Source: CAVTWY01 sp963738615 | Lineage (GTDB): Bacteria > Pseudomonadota > Gammaproteobacteria > Burkholderiales > Burkholderiaceae_C | DNA: 64,000 bases | Reading direction: 5' to 3' | Assembly: GCA_963738615.1 (NCBI GenBank) | Contig: CAVTXI010000019.1 | Coordinates: 310,001 to 374,000, forward strand | Part shown: positions 1-10,400 of the stretch, piece by piece | Layout of the letters: the number at the start of each line of letters is the position of its first letter | How positions within the stretch are numbered: the first letter of the stretch is position 1 | Notes under the pieces: model-generated | Told to the model about the DNA's origin: nothing | The model's database searches: none | The model's input: the letters and a program-made list of their open reading frames with translations, nothing else | Translations under genes and position numbers: made by a program

Positions 1-2514
1 AAGCGCCAGGTCATCGAATACCAGATCAAAGAAGAGCTCTACAACTGGCGCGCCGACACGCGCCCCAACGTGCTGGGCAAGTTCGACGAATCCGGCAGCG
101 ACGAACTCACTGGCGAATGGGGTCGCGCGAACCCGAGCCAAAACTGGCTGCTGCGCCCGAACGCCGACCTGACGCCCGTGATCATCGCCCGCGCGATCGC
201 CAAGCGCCTGAAGAAGCTCGGCGTGCCCGACGACGTGGCCGCACGCATGGACCACCGCATCGCCGAGGTCGACGGTCGCGAGCGCGAACTCGCGGCGATC
301 CGCCTGGACACCGGCGACCGCGGGCCGTGGTTCTGCTCGGGCTGCCCGCACAACACGTCCACGCGCGTGCCCGAGGGCAGCCGCGCGCTGGCCGGCATCG
401 GCTGCCACTTCATGGCGGTGTGGATGAACCGCAGCACGTCGACCTTCACGCAGATGGGCGGCGAGGGCGTGACGTGGGTGGGGCAGGCGCCGTTCTCGAA
501 AGACCAGCACGTGTTCGCGAACCTGGGCGACGGCACCTACTTCCACAGCGGGTCGCTGGCGATCCGCCAAGCCATCGCCGCGGGCGTGAACGTCACCTAC
601 AAGGTGCTCTACAACGACGCCGTCGCGATGACGGGCGGGCAGCGCGTGGGCGAGCGCCCCGAGGGGCACAGCGTGCTGCAGATCATGAAGAGCCTGATCG
701 CCGAAGGCGTGGCCAAGCTCGTGATCGTGACCGACCAGCCCGAGAAGTACGACGGTGCCGCCTTGGAAGCCAACGTCACGGTGCACCACCGCGACGAGCT
801 CGACCGCATCCAGCGCGAGTTCCGCGAGATCAAAGGCGTCACCGCAATCATCTACGACCAGACCTGCGCCACCGAGAAACGCCGCCGCCGCAAGCGCGGC
901 ACGATGGTCGATCCGACCAAGCGCGTCGTCATCAACGAACTGGTGTGCGAAGGCTGCGGTGATTGCAGCGTGCAGAGCAACTGCCTGTCGGTCGAGCCCA
1001 TCGAGACCGAGTTCGGCCGCAAGCGCCGCATCAACCAGAGCACGTGCAACAAGGATTACTCGTGCGTGAAGGGCTTCTGCCCGAGCTTCGTCACGGTAGA
1101 AGGCGGCGTACTGAAGAAGGCGAAAAAAGAAGCGCGCGGCGATCTGTCGACGCAGCCCGAATTACCCGAACCGACACTGCCACTGGCCGAAAAGCCCTGG
1201 GGCATCCTCGTGGCCGGCGTGGGCGGCACCGGCGTCATCACGATCGGCCAACTGCTTGGCATGGCCGCGCACCTCGAGGGCAAGGGCGTGGTCGCGCAGG
1301 ACGCGGGCGGCTTGGCGCAGAAGGGCGGCGCGACCTGGAGCCACGTGCAGATCGCGGAACGCCAAGGTGACATCCACACCACGAAGGTCGACACCGCGAA
1401 GGCCGACCTGGTGATCGCGTGCGACGCGATCGTCGGCGCGTCGAAGACCACGATGGCCGCGATGCGCAAGGGCCGCAGCTTCGTCGCGCTGAACACCCAC
1501 GGCACACCGACCGCGCGTTTCGTGCAAGACCCGAACTGGCAGTCGCCGGTCGGCAACTGCGAAGTCGCGCTGGCCGACAGCGTGGGGGCGGATGCGGTCG
1601 GCGCGTTCGACGCCGAAGAAGCCGCGGTGCAGTTGCTGGGCGATTCGATCTACACCAACCCGCTGCTGCTGGGCTATGCGTGGCAACAGGGGCGTGTGCC
1701 GCTTTCGAAAGCGTCGCTGCACCGCGCGATGGAGCTCAACGGCGTGCAGACCGACAAGAACAAGGCCGCTTTCGAATGGGGCAGGCACTGCGCGGCGGAC
1801 CCGCAGCGCGTGAAGGCGTTGTTCGCGGCGCAGCAGGTGATCCGTATCGTCAAGAAGCCTTCGGTCGACGAGTTGGTGTCACGCCGCGTCGAGTTCCTCG
1901 AGGCCTATCAGAACGCGGGCTATGCGCAGGACTACAAGGCCTTCGTCGACAAGGTGCGCGCGGCCGAGGCGAAGGCTGCCGGCGGCGCGCGGCTGTCGGA
2001 GGCGGTTGCGCGGTACCTGTTCAAGCTGATGGCGTACAAGGACGAGTACGAAGTCGCGCGCCTGCACACCGACCCGGCGTTCACCAAGCAGGTCGAGTCG
2101 ATGTTCGAAGGCGACTACAAGCTGGTGCACCACCTCGCGCCGCCGCGTTTCGCCAAAACCAACGAACGCGGCGAGTTGATCAAGCGCCCGTTCGGCCCGT
2201 GGATGCGCATGGCTTTCGCTTGGCTGCCAAAGCTGAGGGGCCTGCGCGGTGGCGCGCTCGACCCCTTTGGCCGCACCGAGGAACGGCGCACCGAACGTGA
2301 TCTGATCGCGCGCTACCGCGCCACCGTCGACGAGTTGCTGGCTGGGCTGTCCGCCGAACGCCTCGCGCTCGCCGTCGAAATCGCGAGCCTGCCCGAAGAG
2401 ATCCGCGGCTACGGCCACGTGAAGGCACGCCACCTGAAGGGCGCGCTGCCGAAGTGGGACGGGTTGATGGCGCGCTGGCGCGAAGGCAGGCTGGCGGACA
2501 CCGGCCGGGTTTGA
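1..2514 (+). CDS. Indolepyruvate ferredoxin oxidoreductase, fused subunits (C-terminal part)
   Basis: The reading frame is open from base 1, so the gene starts before the window; 837 residues are visible. The enzyme oxidatively decarboxylates aryl pyruvates (indolepyruvate, phenylpyruvate) to acyl-CoA using thiamine diphosphate and iron-sulfur clusters. Visible parts in order: the end of the thiamine-diphosphate-binding subunit region, a cysteine-rich cluster segment around residues 315-340 (VCEGCGDC followed by more Cys), then the gamma-type domain from about residue 400 with the glycine-rich stretch GVGGTGVITIGQLLG. The order matches the large single-chain version known from proteobacteria rather than the two-gene archaeal form. 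The TRAP transporter follows 112 bases downstream on the same strand, which suggests uptake and oxidation of an aromatic or keto acid, but the substrate cannot be read from sequence. Confidence 0.93.
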   Translation, partial: KRQVIEYQIKEELYNWRADTRPNVLGKFDESGSDELTGEWGRANPSQNWLLRPNADLTPVIIARAIAKRLKKLGVPDDVAARMDHRIAEVDGRERELAAIRLDTGDRGPWFCSGCPHNTSTRVPEGSRALAGIGCHFMAVWMNRSTSTFTQMGGEGVTWVGQAPFSKDQHVFANLGDGTYFHSGSLAIRQAIAAGVNVTYKVLYNDAVAMTGGQRVGERPEGHSVLQIMKSLIAEGVAKLVIVTDQPEKYDGAALEANVTVHHRDELDRIQREFREIKGVTAIIYDQTCATEKRRRRKRGTMVDPTKRVVINELVCEGCGDCSVQSNCLSVEPIETEFGRKRRINQSTCNKDYSCVKGFCPSFVTVEGGVLKKAKKEARGDLSTQPELPEPTLPLAEKPWGILVAGVGGTGVITIGQLLGMAAHLEGKGVVAQDAGGLAQKGGATWSHVQIAERQGDIHTTKVDTAKADLVIACDAIVGASKTTMAAMRKGRSFVALNTHGTPTARFVQDPNWQSPVGNCEVALADSVGADAVGAFDAEEAAVQLLGDSIYTNPLLLGYAWQQGRVPLSKASLHRAMELNGVQTDKNKAAFEWGRHCAADPQRVKALFAAQQVIRIVKKPSVDELVSRRVEFLEAYQNAGYAQDYKAFVDKVRAAEAKAAGGARLSEAVARYLFKLMAYKDEYEVARLHTDPAFTKQVESMFEGDYKLVHHLAPPRFAKTNERGELIKRPFGPWMRMAFAWLPKLRGLRGGALDPFGRTEERRTERDLIARYRATVDELLAGLSAERLALAVEIASLPEEIRGYGHVKARHLKGALPKWDGLMARWREGRLADTGRV

Positions 2515-2626
2515 CCCAGTCCCGACGGCCCACCACGCGTCGGATAGTGCGCCTTGCATGCACCGCCCTGGCGCGAGCGTGCAATCCATTCGACATGCCT
2601 TGCCCGCGACTTTCGAGGAACCTCTC

Positions 2627-3784
2627 ATGACGATTCAGCCCACGTCCGTCGATTCACCAGGCGACCCTCAGCCGGCACGCCGCCGGTTCCTCGGCGCGGC
2701 GGCTTCCGGTGCCGTCGGCGCCGCCGCGATGACCGCGCCGATGATCTCGGTGGCTCAGTCGCCGATCGTGCTGAAGATGCAAGGCTCCTGGGGCGCCAAG
2801 GACATCTTCAACGAGATGGCCGAGGAGTACGTCAAGCGCGTCAACGAGATGGCAGGCGGGCGGCTGCGCATCGACTATCTGGTGGCTGGCGCGGTGGTCA
2901 AGCCCTTCGAGGTGATGGACGCGGTGTCCAAGGGCGTACTCGACGCGGGCCACACAGTGCCGGTCTACTGGTACGGCAAAAGCAAGGTCGCGTCGCTTTT
3001 CGGCTCAGGCCCGATCACCGGCTGCGACGCGCCGCAGACGCTGGCGTGGATCTACCGCGGCGGCGGTCTCGCGCTGTACAACGAGCTGCTCGCCAAGCTG
3101 AACCTGAACGTTGTCGGTTTCTTCGCGATGCCGATGCCGACCCAGCCGCTGGGCTGGTTCAAGAAGCCGATCACAGACGCCAAGGAACTCGCCGGCCTGA
3201 AGTACCGCACCGTCGGCCTGGCGGCCGATCTGTTCCAGGCCATGGGCGCCAAGGTCACGCAGCTGCCGGGCGGCGAAATCATGCCGGCGCTCGAGAAGGG
3301 CGTGATCGACGCATTCGAGTTCAACAATCCGACCTCGGACATGCGCTTCGGCGCCCAGGACGTGATCAAGAACTACATGATGGGCAGCTACCACCAGGCG
3401 ATGGAGTTCTTCGAGATCTCGTTCAACAAGGCGAAGTGGGCGACGCTGCCGAAGGATCTGCAGGCCATCCTGCAGTACAGCGTGGAAGCGGCCAACTCGT
3501 CGAACTGGTGGACGGCGATGGACAACTACTCGCGCGACCTTCAGGTTCTGCAGGAAAAGCACAAGGTCAACGTGATCCGCACGCCCAAGAGCGTGTTCGT
3601 CGAGCAGCTGAAGGCGTGGGACGTGTTGGCCAAGAAGCTGTCGGACGAAGATCCGTTCTTCAAGAAGGTCGTCGACTCCCAACTCGCCTGGGCCAAGCGC
3701 GTCGCGTACTACATGTTCGTCAACGAGGCCGACTACGCCCTCGGCTACGAACACGTTCACAAAGTCAAGCTGCCGACCGCCTGA
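2627..3784 (+). CDS. dctP: TRAP transporter solute-binding protein, DctP family
   Basis: This 385-residue periplasmic binding protein catches a carboxylate-type ligand and hands it to the DctQ/DctM membrane pair that follows. The start at 2627 is preferred over an in-frame ATG 69 bases upstream, because an AGGA ribosome site lies 7 bases before it and the protein then begins just ahead of a twin-arginine signal (ARRRFLGAAASG, then a hydrophobic stretch ending near SVAQS). Tat export implies folding before secretion. The mature part opens with LKMQGSWGAKDIFNEMAEEY, typical of DctP proteins, and contains the WYGKSK and GLKYRTVGLAADLFQAMGA segments of the family. A hairpin terminator lies directly behind the gene, so it may be made in excess over the permeases. 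Ligand unknown. Confidence 0.92.
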   Translation: MTIQPTSVDSPGDPQPARRRFLGAAASGAVGAAAMTAPMISVAQSPIVLKMQGSWGAKDIFNEMAEEYVKRVNEMAGGRLRIDYLVAGAVVKPFEVMDAVSKGVLDAGHTVPVYWYGKSKVASLFGSGPITGCDAPQTLAWIYRGGGLALYNELLAKLNLNVVGFFAMPMPTQPLGWFKKPITDAKELAGLKYRTVGLAADLFQAMGAKVTQLPGGEIMPALEKGVIDAFEFNNPTSDMRFGAQDVIKNYMMGSYHQAMEFFEISFNKAKWATLPKDLQAILQYSVEAANSSNWWTAMDNYSRDLQVLQEKHKVNVIRTPKSVFVEQLKAWDVLAKKLSDEDPFFKKVVDSQLAWAKRVAYYMFVNEADYALGYEHVHKVKLPTA

Positions 3785-3811
3785 GGCCCACGGGCCGGTC
3801 CTTTTTGCACG

Positions 3812-3839
3812 CGGGGCGGCCCTCTGACCGCCCCGTTTT
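3812..3839 (+). terminator. Hairpin with T-run between dctP and dctQ
   Basis: CGGGGCGG (3812-3819) pairs perfectly with CCGCCCCG (3828-3835) across an 8-base loop and is followed by TTTT. It looks like an intrinsic terminator inside the TRAP operon. Partial read-through would explain more binding protein than membrane subunits. Confidence 0.7.
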
Positions 3840-3866
3840 GCGTTCCCTTCAGCCGAGGCGCTCCCC

Positions 3867-4493
3867 GTGAAACGACTCATTCTCGCCATCGACCAGCTCA
3901 GCAAGACGGTCGGCCACGCCTTCGCGTGGTGTGTGCTCGTTCTGACGCTGGGCACCTGCTACGAAGTGGCCGTGCGCTACCTGCTCAACGACCCGACGAG
4001 CTGGGCCTTCGACCTGAGCTACATGATGTATGGCGCCCTGTTCTACATGGCCGGCGCCTACACGTTGTCGCGCGGCGGCCACGTTCGCGCCGACATGTTC
4101 TACCGCAAGTGGTCCGAGCGCACCCAGGCCAAGGTCGAACTGGCGCTGTACGTGCTGTTCTTCTTCCCCGGCATGCTCGCGCTGGTGGTCGCCGGCTCGG
4201 CCTACGGCCTCGAGTCGATACGCATCCGTGAAGTCAGCGTCAACAGCCCGGCGGGCATGCCGATCTGGCCGCTCAAGATGATGATCAGCGTCGGCGCCGC
4301 ACTGATGGTCCTGCAGGGCTTCGCCGAAGTGCTGCGCTGCTTGGTCTGCCTGCGCGAAGGCAGCTGGACAGCGCGCCTGCACGACGTCGAAGAACTCGAA
4401 AACCAGATCCTGGCCCAGCACGCAACCGCAGCCACCGCGGCCACCCAGACCGCCACGGCCACCGGGCCCGCACCCCAAGGAGCCGCGCGATGA
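3867..4493 (+). CDS. dctQ: TRAP transporter small permease, DctQ family
   Basis: 208 residues starting at a GTG with a GAGG-type ribosome site upstream. The family's four membrane segments are visible as hydrophobic blocks: the first near residues 13-30 (AFAWCVLVLTLGTCYEVAV), the second near 50-66 with the SYMMYGALFYMAGAYTL segment, then two more around 90-110 and 135-155. The arginine-rich GGHVRADMFY after the second block is typical of DctQ. The C-terminal tail is rich in Ala and Thr (ATAATAATQTATATG) and looks like a low-complexity extension with no assigned role. DctQ is needed for the function of DctM in sodium-driven TRAP uptake. The stop overlaps the DctM start (ATGA), so the two are translationally coupled. 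Confidence 0.9.
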   Translation: MKRLILAIDQLSKTVGHAFAWCVLVLTLGTCYEVAVRYLLNDPTSWAFDLSYMMYGALFYMAGAYTLSRGGHVRADMFYRKWSERTQAKVELALYVLFFFPGMLALVVAGSAYGLESIRIREVSVNSPAGMPIWPLKMMISVGAALMVLQGFAEVLRCLVCLREGSWTARLHDVEELENQILAQHATAATAATQTATATGPAPQGAAR

Positions 4494-5836
4494 GCGACCC
4501 CGCAGTCGCCCTCGTGATGATGGGCATCCTGGTGTTCATCATCTGCATCGGCTTTCCGGTTGCCTTCACGCTGATGGCGCTGGGCGTCGGGTTCGGCTTC
4601 TACGCCTACTTCCAGCCCGGCCAAGCGTTCTTCGACAGCCGCGTGTTCTACCTGCTGACGCAGAACACGTTCACGGTCCTCAACAACGACGCCCTGGTGT
4701 CGATACCGTTGTTCCTATTGATGGGCTACCTCGTCGAGCGGGCCAACATCCTCGACGGCCTATTCAAAAGCCTGCAAATCGCGCTCAAGCACATCCCGGG
4801 GTCGCTGGCCGTGGCCACGCTGGCCACCTGCGCGTTGTTCGCCACCGCGACCGGCATCGTCGGCGCGGTCGTCACGCTGATGGGGTTGCTGGCCTTCCCG
4901 CAGATGATGAAGGCCGGCTACGACACGCGGCTTGCCGCGGGGGTGATCTGCGCTGGCGGCTGCCTCGGGATCCTGATCCCGCCGTCGATCATGCTCATCG
5001 TTTACGGCGCGATGGCCGGGGAGTCGGTCGTCAAGCTGTATGCCGCGGCGTTCGTGCCCGGGTTCTTCCTGGCGGGCATGTACATCGTCTACGTGATCGT
5101 GCTGGCCAAGCTGAAACCCGAACGTGCGCCGCCGTTGCCGAAGGACGAGGGCAACATTCCGGCCTTCAACGTCGCGGTGCTGCTGCTGAAGGCGTTCGTG
5201 CCGCTGACGCTGCTGATCCTGTCGGTGCTGGGCGCGATCATGTTCGGCATCGCCACGCCGACCGAAGCCGCCGCCGTCGGCGCGCTCGGCGCGGCGCTGC
5301 TGGCGGCGGCCTACCGCTCGCTGACGTGGCAAGGCCTGCGCGAATCGGTCTTCCTGACGGCGCGCACCTCGGCCATGGTGTGCTGGCTGTTTGTCGGCTC
5401 GGCGACCTTCGCGTCGGTGTTCGCCTACCTCGGCGGCAACCAGATCATCAAGGAATTCGTGCTGGCGATGAACCTGAACCCGCTGACCTTCATGCTGCTG
5501 GCGCAGGTGATCATCTTCGTGCTCGGCTGGCCGCTCGAGTGGACCGAGATCATCATCATTTTCGTGCCGATCTTCCTGCCGATGCTGCAGCACTTCGGCA
5601 TCGACCCGATCCTGTTCGGCGTGCTCGTGGCGCTGAACCTGCAGACCGCGTTCCTGTCGCCACCGATGGCGATGTCGGCGTATTACTTGAAGGGCGTCAG
5701 TCCACCCTCGGTGAAGCTGACGCAGATCTTCAGCGGCTGCATGCCCTTCGTCTACGTCGTGCTGGTGACGATGCTGATGGTCTACGTCTTCCCGGGCATC
5801 GCTCTGTGGCTGCCCAACCTGCTGTACGGCCGCTGA
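4490..5836 (+). CDS. dctM: TRAP transporter large permease, DctM family
   Basis: 448 residues, about the usual length for DctM, nearly all hydrophobic, with some 12 membrane segments. This is the transport subunit of the TRAP system in the inner membrane, moving substrate with a sodium gradient. Family hallmarks visible: SIPLFLLMGYLVERANI near residue 65, the GILIPPSIMLIVYGAMAGESV loop near residue 160, and the GIATPTEAAAVGALGA segment near 250. It overlaps dctQ by four bases. The amidase follows within a few bases, making a single transcription unit likely. Confidence 0.94.
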   Translation: MSDPAVALVMMGILVFIICIGFPVAFTLMALGVGFGFYAYFQPGQAFFDSRVFYLLTQNTFTVLNNDALVSIPLFLLMGYLVERANILDGLFKSLQIALKHIPGSLAVATLATCALFATATGIVGAVVTLMGLLAFPQMMKAGYDTRLAAGVICAGGCLGILIPPSIMLIVYGAMAGESVVKLYAAAFVPGFFLAGMYIVYVIVLAKLKPERAPPLPKDEGNIPAFNVAVLLLKAFVPLTLLILSVLGAIMFGIATPTEAAAVGALGAALLAAAYRSLTWQGLRESVFLTARTSAMVCWLFVGSATFASVFAYLGGNQIIKEFVLAMNLNPLTFMLLAQVIIFVLGWPLEWTEIIIIFVPIFLPMLQHFGIDPILFGVLVALNLQTAFLSPPMAMSAYYLKGVSPPSVKLTQIFSGCMPFVYVVLVTMLMVYVFPGIALWLPNLLYGR

Positions 5837-5841
5837 AGGTG

Positions 5842-7175
5842 ATGGACGTTCGCGCCCCGAAACGCTGAGCGCGACCGACGCGGCGCGCGCCATTGCCGGC
5901 GGCGCGATCAGCTCCGAGCAGCTGGTCGATGCCTGCCTGGCGCGCATCCGCGATCTCGAGCCCGCGGTCCAGGCTTGGCAGTTCATCGACGAGGCGCATG
6001 CGCGCACCCAGGCGCGCTCGCGCGACCTCGACCGCGCCGAAGGCCGCGCCGTCGGGGCGCTGCATGGCGTGCCGGTCGGCATCAAAGACATCATCGACAC
6101 CGCCGACATGCCGACCGAGGACGGCACCGTGCTCCACGCCGGCCGCACCCCGGCGCGCGACGCCACCGTGGTCGCGCTGCTGCGCGCGGCGGGCGCCGTG
6201 ATCCTGGGCAAGACGGTGACGACCGAGTGCGCCACCTACACCGCGGGCAAGACGCGCAACCCGCACGACGCGACGCGCACGCCCGGCGGTTCGTCCTCGG
6301 GTTCAGCGGCAGCCGTGGCCGCCGGCATGGTCCCGCTGGCCATCGGCACGCAGAGCAATGCGTCGATCGTGCGGCCGGCGTCGTTCTGCGGTGTCTATGG
6401 CTTCAAGCCCAGCCACGGCCTGATGTCGCGCCACGGCATCCTGAAGCTGTCGCGAACGCTCGACACGGTGGGCGTGTTCGCGCGCAGCCTCGACGACATC
6501 GCGCTCGTCGCCGAGCAGCTCACCGGCTTCGACGAAGCCGACCCCGACACGCGGCCGCGGGCCCGCATCCCCTTCGTGCAGACGATGGCGAGCGAGCCGC
6601 CGCTGGCGCCGCGCCTGGCCTTCGTCGGAACGCCGGTCTGGGACCGCTGCGACGAAGACACGCGCGAGGCCTTTGCCGAGCTGGTCGCCGCGCTGGGCGC
6701 GCAGTGCGAGGAACATGTCCTGCCCGAGTCGGTGGCGCAGGCCTGGGCCTGGCATCGCACGATCATGGAAGCCGAGATGGCGGCCAACCTCGACCTCGAA
6801 TGGGAACGCGGGCGCGAGCAGCTGTCTGCGTCGCTGCGCGAGCAACTGGCGCGCGGGCGCGAGACAAGCGCGCTCGACTACCAGAAGGCCCTCGCCAACG
6901 CGGCGCGCTTGGCCGATGCCTTCGGCGAGTTGTTCACCAACTTCGACGCCATCGTCACGCCCGCCACACGCGGAACGGCGCCGCCGATCGAATCCACCGG
7001 CGACCCGGCCTTCGGTACGCTGTGGACGCTGGCCGGGTTGCCCTGCCTGTCGATGCCGCTGATGACCGGCGCTGGCGGCTTGCCGTTGGGCGCGCAACTG
7101 GTCGGCGCGCGCGGGGGTGATGCCCGCCTGCTGCGCACTGCCCGCTGGTTGCACGCGCATGTCCAGGTCGCCTGA
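5842..7175 (+). CDS. Amidase-signature hydrolase; start region probably frameshifted
   Basis: Amidase signature enzymes hydrolyse amides with a Ser-cisSer-Lys triad. All parts are visible: the Lys in PVGIKDIIDTADMPT, the glycine/serine loop GGSSSGSAAAVAAG with the bridging Ser, and the nucleophile region GTQSNASIVRPASFCG. The amidase frame is open upstream into the DctM gene but has no ATG, GTG or TTG before 6069, which would cut off the catalytic Lys neighbourhood. An ATG at 5842 with an AAGGT ribosome site runs M-D-V-R-A-P and then meets a stop at 5868. One extra C in the CCCC run at 5855-5858 would join this ATG to the amidase frame (MDVRAPETLSATDAA). The interval therefore assumes one missing base. 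Cotranscription with the TRAP genes suggests that the imported substrate, or a derivative, is an amide or that the enzyme acts in the same pathway. Confidence 0.82.
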
Positions 7176-7202
7176 CCACCAACACCACGAGGAGATTGCG
7201 CC

Positions 7203-7370
7203 ATGCCCATGAAACTCTTTGCCGGCCTGGTGGCGGTCGTGCTGATGCTGGCTTACCTTGTGCCGTTGGTCTTCAAGCTGAAGGAAGTTTCGCTCGGCGT
7301 CGTGGTGGGGATCGCAATCACGATGATGCTGGTCGATCTGTGGCAGTCGTTGCGATCGGGCGAGGATTGA
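7203..7370 (+). CDS. Small membrane protein, 55 residues, unknown function
   Basis: ATG at 7203 follows a strong GAGGAG site 8 bases upstream, 27 bases after the amidase stop. The 55-residue product has two hydrophobic segments, about residues 5-24 (LFAGLVAVVLMLAYLVPLVF) and 29-47 (VSLGVVVGIAITMMLVDLW), and a charged tail ending SGED. Two helices with a short KLKE loop suggest an inner-membrane hairpin. It is the last gene of the TRAP/amidase unit. I do not recognise a function; a small accessory subunit is possible. Confidence 0.72.
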   Translation: MPMKLFAGLVAVVLMLAYLVPLVFKLKEVSLGVVVGIAITMMLVDLWQSLRSGED

Positions 7371-7484
7371 CTCGATGTGAACCGGACGTGACCCCGCCTA
7401 GCCGCCCGCGCCGCATCTGACTACCCGCCGAAGCGGGTGACGCCGTGCGCAGGGACGGTCGAAGGGCGGGGCTATCCTCGTCTG

Positions 7485-10400
7485 ATGCCCTTGCGCCTGA
7501 GCCTCACCGGTTCTCCGCATGTCGCGCGCGGCAACGATGGGCCCACCATCCCGCTGGCGCCGCGTGACGCCGTGATGTTGACGTGGCTGATCATCGTCGG
7601 CCCGACCACGCGCGCGCAGATGGCCGCGATGCTCTGGCCCGACCGCGGCGAAGATCAGGCCCGCAATTCGCTTCGACAGCGCCTGTTCCAGCTTCGCCGC
7701 CAGGTCGGTGCCGATCTGGTGTTGGGAACCACGACGCTCGAACTGGCAAGCGAGGTCACGCACGACCTCGACGTTGGGTCGCCCTTGTTAGGCGAGATGG
7801 GCCTACCCGAATGCCCTTCGCTGCATGCATGGCTGCAGGCGATGCGCGAAAAACGGGCCCGACAACAACGTACGGTGCTGATCGAAAGGCTCGATGCACT
7901 CGAGGCTCAGGGCGACTGGAACGGCTCGCTTCCGCTGGCCGAGGCGCTGGTCGAAGTCGAGCCGCTGTCCGAACACGCGCACCGGCGCGTGATGCGCCTG
8001 CACTACCTGCGCGGCGACCGCGCAGCGGCGCTGTTGGCCTTCGACCGGCTGGAGCGGCGCCTGAAAGACGACGTAGGCACGCGCCCCGACGCTGCCAGCC
8101 TCGCGCTGCTGCACACGATCGAACAATCGCAGCCGCTGGACACCGGCCCCGTGCGCCAGGCCCGCCCGGTGCCCGCCAGCCTGATGCGACCGCCGCAGTT
8201 GATCGGCCGCGACGCCGAGCTGGCGCGCATCCGCGGCATCTTCGACCAGGGCCGCACGGTTGCGTTGGTCGGCGAGGCGGGCATCGGCAAGTCGCGGCTG
8301 CTGCAGGCGCTGGTCCACGACCGCGCCGACGTGATGTTCTGGTCGGGCCGCGCAGGCGACGCGATCACGCCATACGCGACGCTGGCGCGTGGGCTCGGTG
8401 GGCTGCTGCGAAGCCTGCCGCCCGAGCTGAACAAGCGCTTGCCGGCGGATGTTCGCGCCGACTTGGCGCGCGTGATGCCCGACCTGGCCGATGCGCGCAC
8501 GCCGCTGCGCTCGCCGCGCGGCGGCATGCCGCTGCAGGCGGTCAAGCACATCCTGCGTGCGGCGTGGCCGCAGGGCGCGACCTTCGTGCTCGACGACCTG
8601 CACTTCGCCGACGACGCCAGCACCGAGCTGCTGCAACAGTGCATCGACGACGACGACCGCCCACTCTGGCGCGTGATCTTCACGATGCGTCCCACGCCGC
8701 GGTCGGCACACACGCAGCGCTGGGTGCAGCAGCTGATCGGCGCCGGCCAGTTGGTGCCGGTCATGTTGCAACCGCTGGGCGAGGACGACCTTGCACGGCT
8801 GCTCGATTCGCTCGAGCTGCCCGGCGTGGCCGGCCACGATCTCGCCGCCGCGTTGCACCACCGCACCGGTGGCAACCCGCTGTTCGCGCTCGAAACACTG
8901 AAGCTCGCGTGGACCGAATCGACCACCGTCGACGCAACGCGTCTGCCGCGGCCGCGAAACGTCACACAACTGATCGAACAGCACATGACGATGCTGTCCG
9001 AGCCCGCCCTGGCACTCGCGCGCGTGGCCGCACTGGCGGGCGTGGATTTTTCGCTCGAGCTGGCCGAGGCCGTACTCGACAAGCACGCGGTCGACCTGTC
9101 CGACGCCTGGCGCGAGCTCGAGTCGCACCAGGTGATGCGCGGCGAGGGCTTCGCGCACGACCTGGTGGCCGAGTCGGTGCGCGGCGGCGTTCCGGCGGCG
9201 ATCGGCCACGCACTTCATGCCCGCATCGCCACCTGGCTCGAGGCTCGCGGCGGCGAACCCGCGCGGGTGGCGTCGCACCACGAGGCTTCGGGGCGCAGTG
9301 ACCTCGCCGTGCCAGGCCTGCGCGCCGCGGCCGAACGCGCGCACCTGGCGATGCGCGAACCCGAACGCATCGACTTCCTGCTGCACGCCGCTGACCTCGC
9401 GCAGACCCAGGCAGACCGCGCATTGGAATTCGAGTGTGTCTGCGAAGCCATCGAGGCGCACTCGCACTACGTGCGCGACGACACGCGTCTGCACTTGCTC
9501 GACCGGCTCGACGCGTTGGCCGCGACCCCGCGCGAACGCGCCGTCGCCGCCCATGTCCACTGCTACTACCACGGCAACCTCGGCGACTGGCGACTGGCTG
9601 TCGAAGACGGCAAGCGCGCATTGGACCTGGCGCAACGCGCAGGCGACACCGACGTGCAAGTCACCGCGCGCCAGCGCCTTGGCACCGCCTACGCGATGGT
9701 CGGCCAGTGCGACGATGCGCTGTCGAACCTGCTGTCGATCCGCAGCTGGATGGAGTCGAACGCGCAGCCACCCGCGCTGCGCGATTACTTCGGCAACCTG
9801 GCGGTGGTGATGGACAACGGCGGGCGTATCGACGAGGCGCGGCAGATCCACGAAGCCGCGCTCGCCGAGGTCGAGCACACCGACGATCACCCGCAGCGCG
9901 TCACGAACCTCGGCAATCTGGCCGTCAACCGGCTCAACGCAGGAGACGTCGCGAGCGCGCGCGAACACCTTGCCGTGGCGCAGCAGCTTGCATCCACCCA
10001 CGCGCTGGCGGGCACGCGTGGCGCCTTCATCGCGCTGATGCAGGGGCGCTGCGCGCGCACCATCGGCCGCTATGCCGAGGCGCTGGAACGCTTCGAGCGC
10101 GCACGCGCCGGGCTCGGGCCGAAGTCGACGTTCGATGCGGTGGTGCGTCTGCACGAGGCGCAGTGCTGGCTCGAACTGGGCGTGCACGACCGGGCGACGC
10201 AGGCGCTGCAAGGCGCGTTGGACGACCACATGCCGCCCCGCTACCGAGCCCCTGCGCTGGTCATGAAGGCGCGGCTGGCGCGAGCCCTGCGGCAGCGCAG
10301 TGACGCCTACATCGAAGAAGCGGTGCGCATCGTCCCGCTTGGCGGTTGGTACGAGTTGCAGTTCCTGGTGGGCATCGAGGCGGCCCAGGTGGCGCCGCCG

